Virus record (IMG/VR): IMGVR_UViG_3300031673_000106
Coordinates: 1-45,865 of that record
Direction: 5' to 3' (one strand)
DNA: 45,865 bases
DNA from: a virus
How positions within the stretch are numbered: position 1 is the first letter of the stretch; every line of letters starts with the position of its first letter. The notes under the pieces are model-generated. The model was not told where the DNA came from. It made no database searches and was given only the letters and a program-made list of their open reading frames with translations. Made by a program: the position numbers and the translations under genes. Below are positions 1 to 6,792 of the stretch, in pieces.

Positions 1-106
1 CCAGCTTCACGAGGCCCAGGCCGCTCGCCTTCTCAAATGCCTTGAGCGCCAGATCGCCGGCCTTCGTGTCCAGCAACAACCGTTCGACGATGTTCCTGCG
101 TGCCAT
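1..106 (-). CDS. Partial unknown protein, 5' part only
   Basis: The minus strand opens with ATG at 106 behind a good ribosome site (AAAGGAG at 114-120). Thirty-five residues are readable (MARRNIVERLLL...SGLGLVKL) before the window ends. The visible part is basic and helical, with no recognised domain. It lies just downstream of the repressor gene and is probably co-transcribed with it. It could be the N-terminus of the truncated gene at the other window end if the genome is circular, but a direct join leaves the frames one base out. Confidence 0.6.
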   Translation of the reverse strand, partial: MARRNIVERLLLDTKAGDLALKAFEKASGLGLVKL

Positions 107-124
107 GTTCGTTCTCCTTTGCAT

Positions 125-364
125 CTATGAGGCGGATTCAGAATTGCCATTGTCACGTACCACGCGCAGAGCCCGCGCCTTGCCTTTTGCCCTCGTGATG
201 TAGCCTTTGCGCTCCAAAGCCCTCACGTAGTATTCGCCGTGAGAGGATGATGAGCCGCCCATCATTCTGGCAATCTCTCGCACCGTGGGCGCGTAGCCCT
301 CGTCTTTGATGTACCTTTTGATGCGCCCAAGCGCCCTTCGTTGCAGTTGCGTCAATTCGTCCAT
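125..364 (-). CDS. LexA-like winged-helix repressor (DNA-binding domain only)
   Basis: A 79-residue protein starting MDELTQLQRRALGRIKRYI and continuing with GYAPTVREIARMMG. This matches the N-terminal winged helix of LexA (LTxxQxxxLxxIxxY, then PTxREIA). The C-terminal Ser-Lys autoprotease half of LexA is absent, so it would not self-cleave. ATG at 364 follows GAGGAGGG. The frame stays open far upstream, but that extension is low-quality sequence and the strong ribosome site marks this start. A consensus promoter with a palindrome at its start site lies directly upstream, which suggests autoregulation. I infer a phage repressor or switch protein; its targets are unknown. Confidence 0.8.
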   Translation of the reverse strand: MDELTQLQRRALGRIKRYIKDEGYAPTVREIARMMGGSSSSHGEYYVRALERKGYITRAKGKARALRVVRDNGNSESAS

Positions 365-376
365 TGGCCCTCCTCT

Positions 377-394
377 ACTGTCGATAGACACAGT
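377..394 (-). promoter_or_regulatory. Operator-like palindrome at the repressor start site
   Basis: ACTGT and ACAGT arms flank an 8-bp centre that itself contains TGTC-GATA-GACA. The element lies between the -10 box and the ribosome site of the LexA-like gene, where a bound repressor would block its own transcription. No binding data can be read from sequence. Confidence 0.5.
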
Positions 395-420
395 ATAGCA
401 CGAACGGCAAGCCTTGTCAA
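392..420 (-). promoter_or_regulatory. Sigma-70 promoter of the repressor gene
   Basis: On the minus strand TTGACA (420-415) and TATACT (397-392) are separated by exactly 17 bp. It reads into the LexA-like gene 28 bp away and is the only clear promoter for that gene. Confidence 0.75.
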
Positions 421-435
421 GTCCAGCTGTTGATG

Positions 436-673
436 TGTCCACGAACCATACATCTCTCCGAGATATGTCCATAAAGCCGCTGTCGAGGCCCAGCTCGAAG
501 CGGTGCCATCGGTGGAGCAGCAGGTGCTGACTATGACCCGCCTCGTAGAAGCGCTTGATAGCCTGTGGCAGCGCCCGGTGCGGGAGGCGGCGTCGCTGCT
601 GCAGGCGGTGCGGATCAAGGTGCTGTGCGAAGACGGGCAGGTGGTGCGCGCGGCGTTCGGGGTAGCGTTGTAG
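436..673 (+). pseudogene. 3' tail of a probable serine recombinase
   Basis: A plus-strand frame is open from just after the TGA at 433-435 to the TAG at 671-673, but it has no credible start. It reads ...VEAQLEAVPSVEQQVL...LVEALDSLWQRPVREAASLLQ and ends VLCEDGQVVRAAFGVAL. The pattern of a coiled coil, 'LDxLW', then a short beta segment with a 'DG' turn resembles the far C-terminus of large serine recombinases. No catalytic domain is present anywhere in the window. It may be an integrase remnant left by deletion or recombination. The family call is inference from a short, weakly conserved segment. Confidence 0.4.
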
Positions 674-722
674 TTGTGTGGCTCCGATGCTGATTGGAGT
701 CACGAGGGTATAGCGCCGTTTT

Positions 723-740
723 CTATAATCGAGATTATAG
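723..740. repeat. Perfect 8-bp inverted repeat, operator candidate
   Basis: CTATAATC and GATTATAG are separated by two bases. The element is AT-rich in a GC-rich region and sits between the divergent repressor and plus-strand operons. That position suits a regulator-binding site. It includes a TATAAT-like stretch on each strand, so it could also be part of a weak promoter. Confidence 0.5.
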
Positions 741-748
741 TGCACCTT

Positions 749-771
749 AACGCCGCCTAATGAGCGGCGTT
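749..771. terminator. Hairpin, possible bidirectional terminator
   Basis: AACGCCGC and GCGGCGTT pair around a 7-nt loop, followed on the plus strand by TTTCATTT. It separates the recombinase tail from the plus-strand promoter. The U-tract is imperfect, so termination is uncertain. The same AACGCCGC/GCGGCGTT arms recur at 23446-23495. Confidence 0.5.
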
Positions 772-781
772 TCATTTGGGC

Positions 782-818
782 TTGACAGGGCATGCCGATT
801 CGTGGTACAATGGTACAA
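782..818 (+). promoter_or_regulatory. Sigma-70 promoter of the plus-strand operon with a tandem operator-like octamer
   Basis: TTGACA (782-787) and TACAAT (806-811) are 18 bp apart. The octamer TGGTACAA occurs twice in tandem (803-810 and 811-818) across the -10 box and start site. The first gene downstream is a ribbon-helix-helix protein. Such proteins often bind tandem short repeats at their own promoters, so autoregulation is a reasonable inference. Confidence 0.65.
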
Positions 819-831
819 ATGGAGGTGTGCG

Positions 832-1089
832 ATGGCACAGATACACTTTGAGATAGATGATGAGCTGCATCGACTAGTGAAAGTAACGGCGGCGCATCGG
901 GGAGAGAGCATCCGCGACGCACTCACTCGGTTCTGTTGGTGGTACGTGGATGGCACCGATGGACTGTTGCTAGATGCCTGTGAAGAGACACTGGACGCCG
1001 ACGAGATGACGTCGGACTTGCGGACGCTGGTCGGCATCGCGCTGGGCCGTGCCGAGATGCATCAACAGCAGGGCGGGGAGGAGGAGTGA
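832..1089 (+). CDS. Ribbon-helix-helix (CopG-like) DNA-binding protein
   Basis: An 85-residue protein. Residues 1-35 (AQIHFEIDDELHRLVKVTAA then GESIRDALTRF) show one beta strand followed by two helices, as in CopG/Arc-type regulators. The C-terminal half is acidic and may bind a partner. ATG at 832 follows GGAGGTG; an upstream in-frame ATG at 760 lies before the promoter and is rejected. Its stop overlaps the ATG of the XRE gene, so the two are coupled. It could be an antitoxin or a phage regulator; no toxin is recognisable beside it. Confidence 0.75.
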   Translation: MAQIHFEIDDELHRLVKVTAAHRGESIRDALTRFCWWYVDGTDGLLLDACEETLDADEMTSDLRTLVGIALGRAEMHQQQGGEEE

Positions 1090-1093
1090 TGGC
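1067..1093 (+). repeat. 27-bp direct repeat, copy 1 (gene junction)
   Basis: This copy encodes the end of the RHH protein (QGGEEE, stop), the ribosome site and the start of the next gene. It is identical to 1363-1389. Confidence 0.85.
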
Positions 1094-1385
1094 AGAAACT
1101 ACACGCCTTGAGGACTGGGTAGCAGAGGAGATGAAAGATCCAGAGTTCCGAGCTGCCTGGGAGAGACTGGAGCCAGCATATCAGGTTGCGCGTCTTCGTA
1201 TGCTGCGGGGCTGGACCCAAAAGGACTTGGCCCGGCGAGTCGGCACGCGGCGACTAGCCATAACACGCTTAGAGGATGGCAGAAGGGAACCCGGCCTACC
1301 ATTCCTGCGCCGTGTTGCGGAGGCACTTGATGCTCGCGTTGTGGTGCGGCTGGAAGCCCGCGAGCAGGGCGGGGAGGAGGAGTGA
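1089..1385 (+). CDS. XRE-family helix-turn-helix regulator (HigA-like)
   Basis: A 98-residue protein starting at the ATG that overlaps the previous TGA. Residues about 35-75 (LRMLRGWTQKDLARRVGTRR, then LEDGRREP and LRRVAEALDARVVV) form a typical Cro/C1-type helix-turn-helix followed by the short beta segment seen in HigA antitoxins. It ends in QGGEEE exactly like the gene before it. A regulator of the divergent switch or an antitoxin-type protein; the RHH partner upstream is not a HigB toxin. Confidence 0.8.
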   Translation: MAETTRLEDWVAEEMKDPEFRAAWERLEPAYQVARLRMLRGWTQKDLARRVGTRRLAITRLEDGRREPGLPFLRRVAEALDARVVVRLEAREQGGEEE

Positions 1386-1389
1386 TGGC
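1363..1389 (+). repeat. 27-bp direct repeat, copy 2 (gene junction)
   Basis: Identical to 1067-1093. It again spans the last codons of one gene, the ribosome site and the start of the next, which suggests that gene cassettes were joined through this junction. Confidence 0.85.
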
Positions 1390-1618
1390 GAAACCTATAC
1401 CGATAACTGAGGTTCTGGACGATGTGACAGCCGAACGCGATGCGCTATTGGCGGTGTGTGAGGCCGTAGTCGATGCTGGCTATAAGCAGATCTATGATGC
1501 TGTGGAATGTAAGTTCTGCGGCAGGGGTGTGTGGGGCTGCATTCCAGTTGGCATCCGACATGACTCTGACTGTCCTGTGGGCATGGCCGAGGTTGCCATT
1601 GCTAAGGTCGCCCCGTGA
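1385..1618 (+). CDS. Small Cys-containing phage protein, unknown function
   Basis: A 77-residue protein with 'LLAVCEAVV', then CKFCGRG, a histidine, a 'DCP' motif and an ending 'EVAIAKVAP'. The same order (LLAACK..., C-x2-C, H, 'GCP', 'EAAIAKAE') is found in the gene at 44156-44497, so the two are probably distant members of one small phage family. A metal site of C-x2-C plus His/Cys is plausible. Its stop overlaps the GTG start of the next gene. Confidence 0.65.
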   Translation: MAKPIPITEVLDDVTAERDALLAVCEAVVDAGYKQIYDAVECKFCGRGVWGCIPVGIRHDSDCPVGMAEVAIAKVAP

Positions 1619-2241
1619 CCCGCCGCCGCTACGACGCCGAGGCCGAGGTTGCCGCGCCGTCCGTGGTCGACCTGGACGTGCGCGTGCCTTGCGGGTTGGC
1701 GATCCGGCTGGGCGTGGGATTCGGGCTACTCGTGGCACTGTTGTGGGCTGCGCTGATGCCCAAGGAGAACGTGGCGTGGTGGGTCGTCTTGGTGCGCCCC
1801 GGCATTATCGGTGCAGCCGTCGGCGTGGCTGTGTATCTGTTGCTATTCGGCCTATGGGCACGGGACGAACGCCGGGACCGGAAGCAGCAACGAGCCCCGC
1901 AGACAACCGACTGGCACGTGGAAGGCGAGACAGAGCCGCGCCAGTGGGCCGTGACCGGCGTGGTCACGTCACCCGATGGTCGCCGCCAAGTGTGGGCCCG
2001 CTATGAGATGGTACGCCCGCGCCAGTGGTACGCCTTCTGCAAGGCGGTGGAGGCCGGGCGCAACTTCTCTGAGAACGAGGCGATGCGGCACGAGGTCGCG
2101 CCGGTAGACTGGCAGACGGTCAAGGCTGACTTTGAGAGCAAACAGTGGTACAAGCTCGGCAAGCGCCGGGGTACGCCCGAGCTGCACGGCCCGGGCAAGG
2201 CGCTGGTCAAGGCGTGGGCCACCACCCCGCCGCCCGCGTGA
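1615..2241 (+). CDS. Membrane protein with two transmembrane segments and a basic C-terminal domain
   Basis: A 208-residue protein starting at GTG 1615, which overlaps the preceding stop (GTGA). Residues about 26-48 and 57-81 are strongly hydrophobic, with a short loop holding PKENVAWW. A positively charged 'RDERRDRKQQR' follows, which puts the C-terminal domain in the cytoplasm. Residues 105-200 form a soluble, Trp/Lys-rich domain ending 'WYKLGKRRGTPELHGPGKAL', possibly a small helical nucleic-acid-binding module. No family recognised. Confidence 0.7.
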   Translation: MTRRRYDAEAEVAAPSVVDLDVRVPCGLAIRLGVGFGLLVALLWAALMPKENVAWWVVLVRPGIIGAAVGVAVYLLLFGLWARDERRDRKQQRAPQTTDWHVEGETEPRQWAVTGVVTSPDGRRQVWARYEMVRPRQWYAFCKAVEAGRNFSENEAMRHEVAPVDWQTVKADFESKQWYKLGKRRGTPELHGPGKALVKAWATTPPPA

Positions 2242-2284
2242 GGGCTATGGGACTACAGTACATAGGTAGAGTAGGGGTAGGTAG

Positions 2285-2461
2285 GTGTCGCTAGATGTGT
2301 ATTTCAAGGAGGACATCGCCGCCATGCTCACCGCGCCCATCGCCGCTGCGTGGCCGAGGCTGACGCCGGCGGAACGGGCGCTGGTCGAGTGGCTGGTGCG
2401 CTGCCAGCTTGCGGCGTTCGGGGTGAAGGTGGGGGAGAAGGTGGAGGTGAGACATGGTTGA
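2285..2461 (+). CDS. Small unknown protein
   Basis: A 58-residue frame from GTG 2285 (MSLDVYFKEDIAAMLTAPIA...) to a TGA overlapping the next gene by 8 bp. It is helical, with the segment 'LTPAERALVEWLVRCQLAAFG'. The ribosome site (GGTAGGT) is modest, and an in-frame GTG at 2297 or ATG at 2324 could be used instead. Position and coupling to the next gene support it. Confidence 0.5.
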   Translation: MSLDVYFKEDIAAMLTAPIAAAWPRLTPAERALVEWLVRCQLAAFGVKVGEKVEVRHG

Positions 2462-2828
2462 ACGTATCAGCTATCGCGTAGAGGAGCACTACAGCATGGA
2501 TGCGGAGCACCCGCGACTTGGTGCTCGTTATCGGGTGGATGAGATGGACAAAGAGCTATTCTTGTTTGTCTATCTGCCCGATGAATACAATGAGGATCAT
2601 GTGATGTTGCGCCTGGCGGAGATAGACCGCCTAGCGGATACAGCAGCGCGGCTTGCTGTTCAGGCCGTCGCCGCCGAGCGGGAGGCGTGCGTCGCACGGC
2701 TTGAGGGGCTTGTGGAAAAGTTTAAGTCTTACGAATACACGGTGGAACGCGTGTCATATATTGCTGATCTGCTTGAAGCTGAAGTTGCTGCCATCCGCGC
2801 CGGGACAGGGGAGGGCGAACAAGGCTAG
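2454..2828 (+). CDS. Unknown phage protein with a C-terminal coiled coil
   Basis: A 124-residue protein with ATG 2454 behind GGTGGAGGTGAG. Residues 1-50 are an acidic alpha/beta segment (LFLFVYLPDEYNEDHVMLRL). From about residue 55 it is a long helix (DTAARLAVQAVAAEREACVA) that probably forms a coiled coil. No family recognised. Confidence 0.65.
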   Translation: MVERISYRVEEHYSMDAEHPRLGARYRVDEMDKELFLFVYLPDEYNEDHVMLRLAEIDRLADTAARLAVQAVAAEREACVARLEGLVEKFKSYEYTVERVSYIADLLEAEVAAIRAGTGEGEQG

Positions 2829-2905
2829 GGCCGCCCCGCGTTCGTCCAGGACGGCCCCGTTACTGTCCCTACGCATGGTAGGGCAGCTAGAGAGAAGACA
2901 ACAGA

Positions 2906-3202
2906 ATGACAGAAGGCCCGACGTGTGTTTACCAGGACGGTAAGCTACTGGTGAATGGCAGAGAATACACGGAAAATCTGACTGCGAGGCCAAAACCAGG
3001 GGCCCGTTGGTACATCTCGTTTTATCATGACGCCTATCGCCACTGGGCGAATTGGGTGACGGAAGGCATACCGTTCACGGCCCGCCGCACCAGGGACTAT
3101 CAGTATCCTGTTCGGTCGAGTCGTGCCCAAGAAATTCGTATGGAACGCGGACGCCGGGCTTCAAGCAGGTGGGCACGGCAACATGGGAAGTCCATGTACT
3201 AG
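2906..3202 (+). CDS. Unknown small basic protein
   Basis: A 98-residue protein with ATG 2906 after GAGAGAAGA. The first half is beta-rich (CVYQDGKLLVNGREYTENL, then WYISFYHDAYRHWANW); the second half is Arg-rich. Its TAG (3200-3202) is the complement of the stop of the convergent hydrolase gene; both share CTAG. It is the last gene of the plus-strand operon. No family recognised. Confidence 0.55.
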   Translation: MTEGPTCVYQDGKLLVNGREYTENLTARPKPGARWYISFYHDAYRHWANWVTEGIPFTARRTRDYQYPVRSSRAQEIRMERGRRASSRWARQHGKSMY

Positions 3203-4806
3203 CGAAACAGTGCCCTGACCCGCTCCACCAATGACGGCATCTCCAGCCGCACCGTTCCGCTGAGCTCCACGCGCAGCACTCCCGACGGTGGCGGCTCGGG
3301 CGGCTCGGGCTCCTCTCCCTCGACCTCCAGCGTCGCCCCGTCCAGGTAGCAGTCGTCGTGTTTCAGCGCCCATTTGTTCCAGGCGTGGACCCACACCGTC
3401 ACGTCGTCCGTCTCTGAGACGGTGCTGATCGACGTACCGGCATACTCGGCCATCCCGCGCACCCAGTTGCCCCACACGATGCCCGGCGCTTCCCAGTCGG
3501 TCCCGCCACGCGGGTCGATGCCCGCGCGCAGGTACAGCTCCCCGTCGCTGACGCGCGGGTTGTCGCTCTGGCTGCACCAGGCATGGAAGGGCTGGCTGTA
3601 GGTCACGCGCTTGCCCGCGCCGACCTGGACCTGCTGGTACACGCCCGCGTTCATCAGCTTGCTGAACACGAAGAAACACTGGCAACTCGTGCCCTCAAGG
3701 ATGCGCGCCGCGTCGTCCAGGAGCGTGATCGCCTTGTATTCCGGTGCAGCCAGTGGGCGTTCTGGGTTCTGGTCCTGGTCGGGCCATTTCTTGTCCGACC
3801 ACCACGCATGCCATCCAGGCGCGACCAGGATGTTATCATGCCAAGGGTGCGCCACGTATGTCCCCTCAAAGCTGCCATTGGTGAACCCCATCGGTTCCTC
3901 CTCATCTCCATTATCCCAAGTTTCCCAAGTATATCCCACGTCGGCAGCGCGCTGGTAGTCCGTCACCACGCCGGCCTTGTCCCCGATCGTCCACCCTGGC
4001 CGCGACGGGTCGTGCCACCGGAATGCACAGCACGCCCGAATGATCTGGCGCGGGTTGGCCTGATTCCAGGCGTCGATCTCACACAGCGCTTCCCCGATGT
4101 AGCCATTGTCGACGTTCTGCCAGCCGTTTGTCGGGTTGAACTCTGTGAGAAAGATCGGCACGTCATGCTGCACATCTGGCACGGCTTCAAGCAACTGCCG
4201 ATAGTGACGAAACTCATAGAGCCACATCTGGTTGGGCGCATCCATTGTTGTGCTAGCAGTAATGAGGCGCGGATCATGTCCATGCGTATAGCTATGGATG
4301 GCGATGCCATCAGGTAGCCCCATCGGAAGTGTCTGTAGCATACATTGCCAGTAGTCTATCCAATGGCCTGTCTCAGTATTCCATGGTCCGATAGCGGCAG
4401 GAATTACTAGATCACTGGGATGCTGCTGCTTGATAGCAGCATAGCAACGAATGAAACAAGCCGCATATTGCTCTGGCTGAATCGGGATGCCATCGGATCG
4501 TTCAATCGACAAGTTTGGTTCGTTGCCAACGATCCAGATATAGCAGCCTTGACTATGCGCCACAAAAGCTCCACATCTAGTCGCAAACGCATCGTATCTG
4601 TCTGAGGTTGGGATAGTTCCTCCCGGTGCATAACTATGATTTAGCCGCGCGATGATACCATATCCGGCATTGGCCCAGCGCCGATAGTCACCGCCTTCGG
4701 ACCCCGCGATCTCGGTGAAGGTCAGCCAGCCCGGGAACTTGGTTGACGGTGGCGTGATCCCGTCTATCCATGAACTCGCATGGATGCCGTGAAGATAGTG
4801 GGTCAC
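3199..4806 (-). CDS. Tail-associated glycoside hydrolase (clan A-like) with C-terminal carbohydrate-binding region
   Basis: A 535-residue protein. Residues 1-300 look like a (beta/alpha)8 hydrolase: 'WIVGNEPN' places a candidate acid/base Glu at 96 after Asn, 'IAIHSYTHG' gives the conserved His-x-Tyr at 171-173, and 'IFLTEFNPT' places a candidate nucleophile Glu at 222. Residues about 306-480 are a beta-rich, Trp-rich region resembling a carbohydrate-binding module. A Pro/Glu linker and a short amphipathic tail follow. The GTG start lies 9 bases after GGAGG in the end of the S74 fibre gene. As the last tail gene it is probably virion-borne and cuts host surface polysaccharide. It could also serve as the lysin, since none is seen elsewhere. 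Substrate unknown. Confidence 0.75.
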   Translation of the reverse strand: MTHYLHGIHASSWIDGITPPSTKFPGWLTFTEIAGSEGGDYRRWANAGYGIIARLNHSYAPGGTIPTSDRYDAFATRCGAFVAHSQGCYIWIVGNEPNLSIERSDGIPIQPEQYAACFIRCYAAIKQQHPSDLVIPAAIGPWNTETGHWIDYWQCMLQTLPMGLPDGIAIHSYTHGHDPRLITASTTMDAPNQMWLYEFRHYRQLLEAVPDVQHDVPIFLTEFNPTNGWQNVDNGYIGEALCEIDAWNQANPRQIIRACCAFRWHDPSRPGWTIGDKAGVVTDYQRAADVGYTWETWDNGDEEEPMGFTNGSFEGTYVAHPWHDNILVAPGWHAWWSDKKWPDQDQNPERPLAAPEYKAITLLDDAARILEGTSCQCFFVFSKLMNAGVYQQVQVGAGKRVTYSQPFHAWCSQSDNPRVSDGELYLRAGIDPRGGTDWEAPGIVWGNWVRGMAEYAGTSISTVSETDDVTVWVHAWNKWALKHDDCYLDGATLEVEGEEPEPPEPPPSGVLRVELSGTVRLEMPSLVERVRALFR

Positions 4807-4807
4807 C

Positions 4808-5671
4808 TCACTTGGCCTCCAGCGCCGCCACCCGGGCCTTCAGCGCCTCGATATCCTTTTGCTGCTGTTGGATGACCGAGATCATGGTGGCCATCATCTG
4901 CTTATCGTCCCAGCCTGACAGCCTTAGATCGCCTATGTCGGGCTTGCCATCCGGCCCCCTTTGGGCGAGATAGTTGGCCAGGTGCGGCATCGTCTTCTCG
5001 ACATCTTCAGCGATCAGGCCGACGATCGGCGGCCCATCCGGTTTCGTGACCGACTTGTACGAAGACGGCTTGAGCTCCATAAACTTCGCTCGGTCAGCTT
5101 GCCAGGGTGCGATGTCCGTCTTGGCAGCCCGGATAGACGTGTCATAGGTCACTTCCCAGTCGGCTTGTAGCCGTACATCATTACCAGCCGTTGCCGATCC
5201 TCGGAGCCCAGCGCTGATCTCCGTGGCACCTATTGTCGCCCGCCACACATCATCGATGGCCCACTGAACGGATGACGCAGCCGACACGTCACACAGCATC
5301 GTGGCACTACGCGCGTAGGCAGAGTTCAGCTTGGCCTCAATATTTGTCTGCGCAATCTCTCCGGTCGGGGCGTCGGCCACTACCCAGGCAACTGAGGCGA
5401 GCCCTGCATGGGGCAGCGTTCGCATGTCCACGCTTCGATAGTCGCTCACGGTGTCATCGTGGACGGCCCCGAGACGCGCCACTATATCACCGCTCGCGTC
5501 CACGAACTTGTACGAACGCGAATTAGCAAACGTGGTGCCCGCAATGATCTCAATCCCGTTTGCGTCCAGCTTCACAAGCCCGCCGGCAGCGTATAGTGTG
5601 CCGAACATGGCTTGCAGGCGTCTTGCATCTGCTGTTATCTCCTGTCGCCCCAAGAATCGTCTTTCGGTCAT
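4808..5671 (-). CDS. Tail fibre/spike with C-terminal Peptidase_S74 chaperone
   Basis: Residues about 190-287 are an intramolecular chaperone of the S74 type: 'TSIRAAKTDI' holds the candidate Ser-Lys pair for self-cleavage, followed by 'KFMELKPSSYK', 'IVGLIAEDVEKTMPHL' and a C-terminal coiled coil 'IQQQQKDIEALKARVAALEAK'. This module trimerises fibres and is usually cut off. The ATG at 5671 has a perfect GGAGG six bases upstream. A GTG at 5725, overlapping the previous stop as TAGTG and also preceded by GGAGGG, would add 18 residues with a Tat-like motif (MDRRQFLRGALLALIGG). Which start is used is open; the S74 assignment is firm. Confidence 0.85.
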   Translation of the reverse strand: MTERRFLGRQEITADARRLQAMFGTLYAAGGLVKLDANGIEIIAGTTFANSRSYKFVDASGDIVARLGAVHDDTVSDYRSVDMRTLPHAGLASVAWVVADAPTGEIAQTNIEAKLNSAYARSATMLCDVSAASSVQWAIDDVWRATIGATEISAGLRGSATAGNDVRLQADWEVTYDTSIRAAKTDIAPWQADRAKFMELKPSSYKSVTKPDGPPIVGLIAEDVEKTMPHLANYLAQRGPDGKPDIGDLRLSGWDDKQMMATMISVIQQQQKDIEALKARVAALEAK

Positions 5672-5724
5672 TCTGCCTCCTATTAGTGCGAGCAGTGCTC
5701 CTCTGAGGAACTGCCGCCTATCCA

Positions 5725-6792
5725 CTACGCTCTTCCCTCCAGCACGGGGCCATAGCGTGGCGTCAGTCGGTAGGCGTCTGGCGCAATAAACTCTACCTGT
5801 TCGATATACACCCGGTTCGGCTTCTCTTTCACGCCCCCGCCGGGAACGGCCTGCGATCGCGGTGCCTTGACCAACTCGACGATGGTGTTGGGCTGGATGT
5901 GTGTTGGCAGCTTCGGGTTGCCCGCCACATCGTACAGCACGCCATTGCGCCAGTAGTAAGTGACGGTTGTCGCCGCCGCTGCACAGTTGAACACGCGCCC
6001 AGCATACACCCCGCCCACATATTCCGCGCCGGTGTCATCGCCCATGCCAATGAGTTCTTCGATCAAATCCCATAGGCACGTCGGGACGCCCTCGGTGGAG
6101 ATGGGCACCTGCAGCGGGTTGGTGGCAATCGTGCCCGCCGTGACAAACTCCGATTCTCCCACCAAGACGCCGACCTGCGTGCTCAGGTTCGCCGGTGCCG
6201 TATCTGTCAGGCGGTAGCGCTGATTGATCGTAAAGGCATACCCGGCACACAACACGTCAAGCCGGACGCCCTTTGCCTCTTTTGCGCTTGCCAGTCCGCC
6301 TGTGGCCCTACTGCGCGGATATGCGTTCTCCGCCAGCCGCCGATCCCGCCGGGCTATCGCCGCCGTGCTGTTGTAGGCACCGCCCACGGAATCCACATAG
6401 CAGCTCTCGCCATAGAGATCAGAGCTGTCGGTGTTCTCAGTCCAGGCCGTTATCGTCGGCGGGTAGCGCACCTTGACCTTGTTATGCCAATGCTCGGGGT
6501 CCAGTGAGCGCGTATACTCGGCGCCATCCAGAGTCAACTTGAGCTGCGATATTCTGCCCTCCCAAGTGACGAAGCCATAGGACATCTCAACCACGCGCCA
6601 GCCGACAGCATTGTTGTAAAGGTCCACGATCTCGCCGCGCGTGAGTTGGTCCTGCCCAATGCTGAAATCACCGAGCCAGTAGCCACCCACGGCCTTGATG
6701 CTGCGGTGCCAGTCCTGGGCCAGCCGCGTGATGTTCTGGCGGAAGTTGGTGGTGCTGATTGCCAAGCGATCGTAGAGTAGCAGGTTATGCAT
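5725..6792 (-). CDS. Tail tip/baseplate protein, unassigned
   Basis: A 355-residue protein with ATG 6792 overlapping the previous TGA (TGATG). The N-terminus (MHNLLLYDRLAISTTNFRQN) and beta-rich repeats such as 'GWRVVEMSYGFVTWEGRISQ' and 'VTYYWRNGVLYDVAGN' fit a siphovirus tail-tip protein. Its place between the distal tail protein and the S74 fibre supports a hub or adaptor role. No motif allows a specific name. Confidence 0.65.
   Translation of the reverse strand: MHNLLLYDRLAISTTNFRQNITRLAQDWHRSIKAVGGYWLGDFSIGQDQLTRGEIVDLYNNAVGWRVVEMSYGFVTWEGRISQLKLTLDGAEYTRSLDPEHWHNKVKVRYPPTITAWTENTDSSDLYGESCYVDSVGGAYNSTAAIARRDRRLAENAYPRSRATGGLASAKEAKGVRLDVLCAGYAFTINQRYRLTDTAPANLSTQVGVLVGESEFVTAGTIATNPLQVPISTEGVPTCLWDLIEELIGMGDDTGAEYVGGVYAGRVFNCAAAATTVTYYWRNGVLYDVAGNPKLPTHIQPNTIVELVKAPRSQAVPGGGVKEKPNRVYIEQVEFIAPDAYRLTPRYGPVLEGRA

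Noticed and set aside
365-922. In-frame upstream extension of the LexA-like gene giving a 265-residue protein
   Set aside because: It crosses the promoter and operator, reads antiphase to the recombinase tail and RHH gene, and has an atypical composition. The ATG at 364 has a strong ribosome site.
1089-1385. Complete HigBA-type toxin-antitoxin pair
   Set aside because: The XRE protein resembles HigA, but the gene before it is an RHH protein, not a RelE/HigB toxin.
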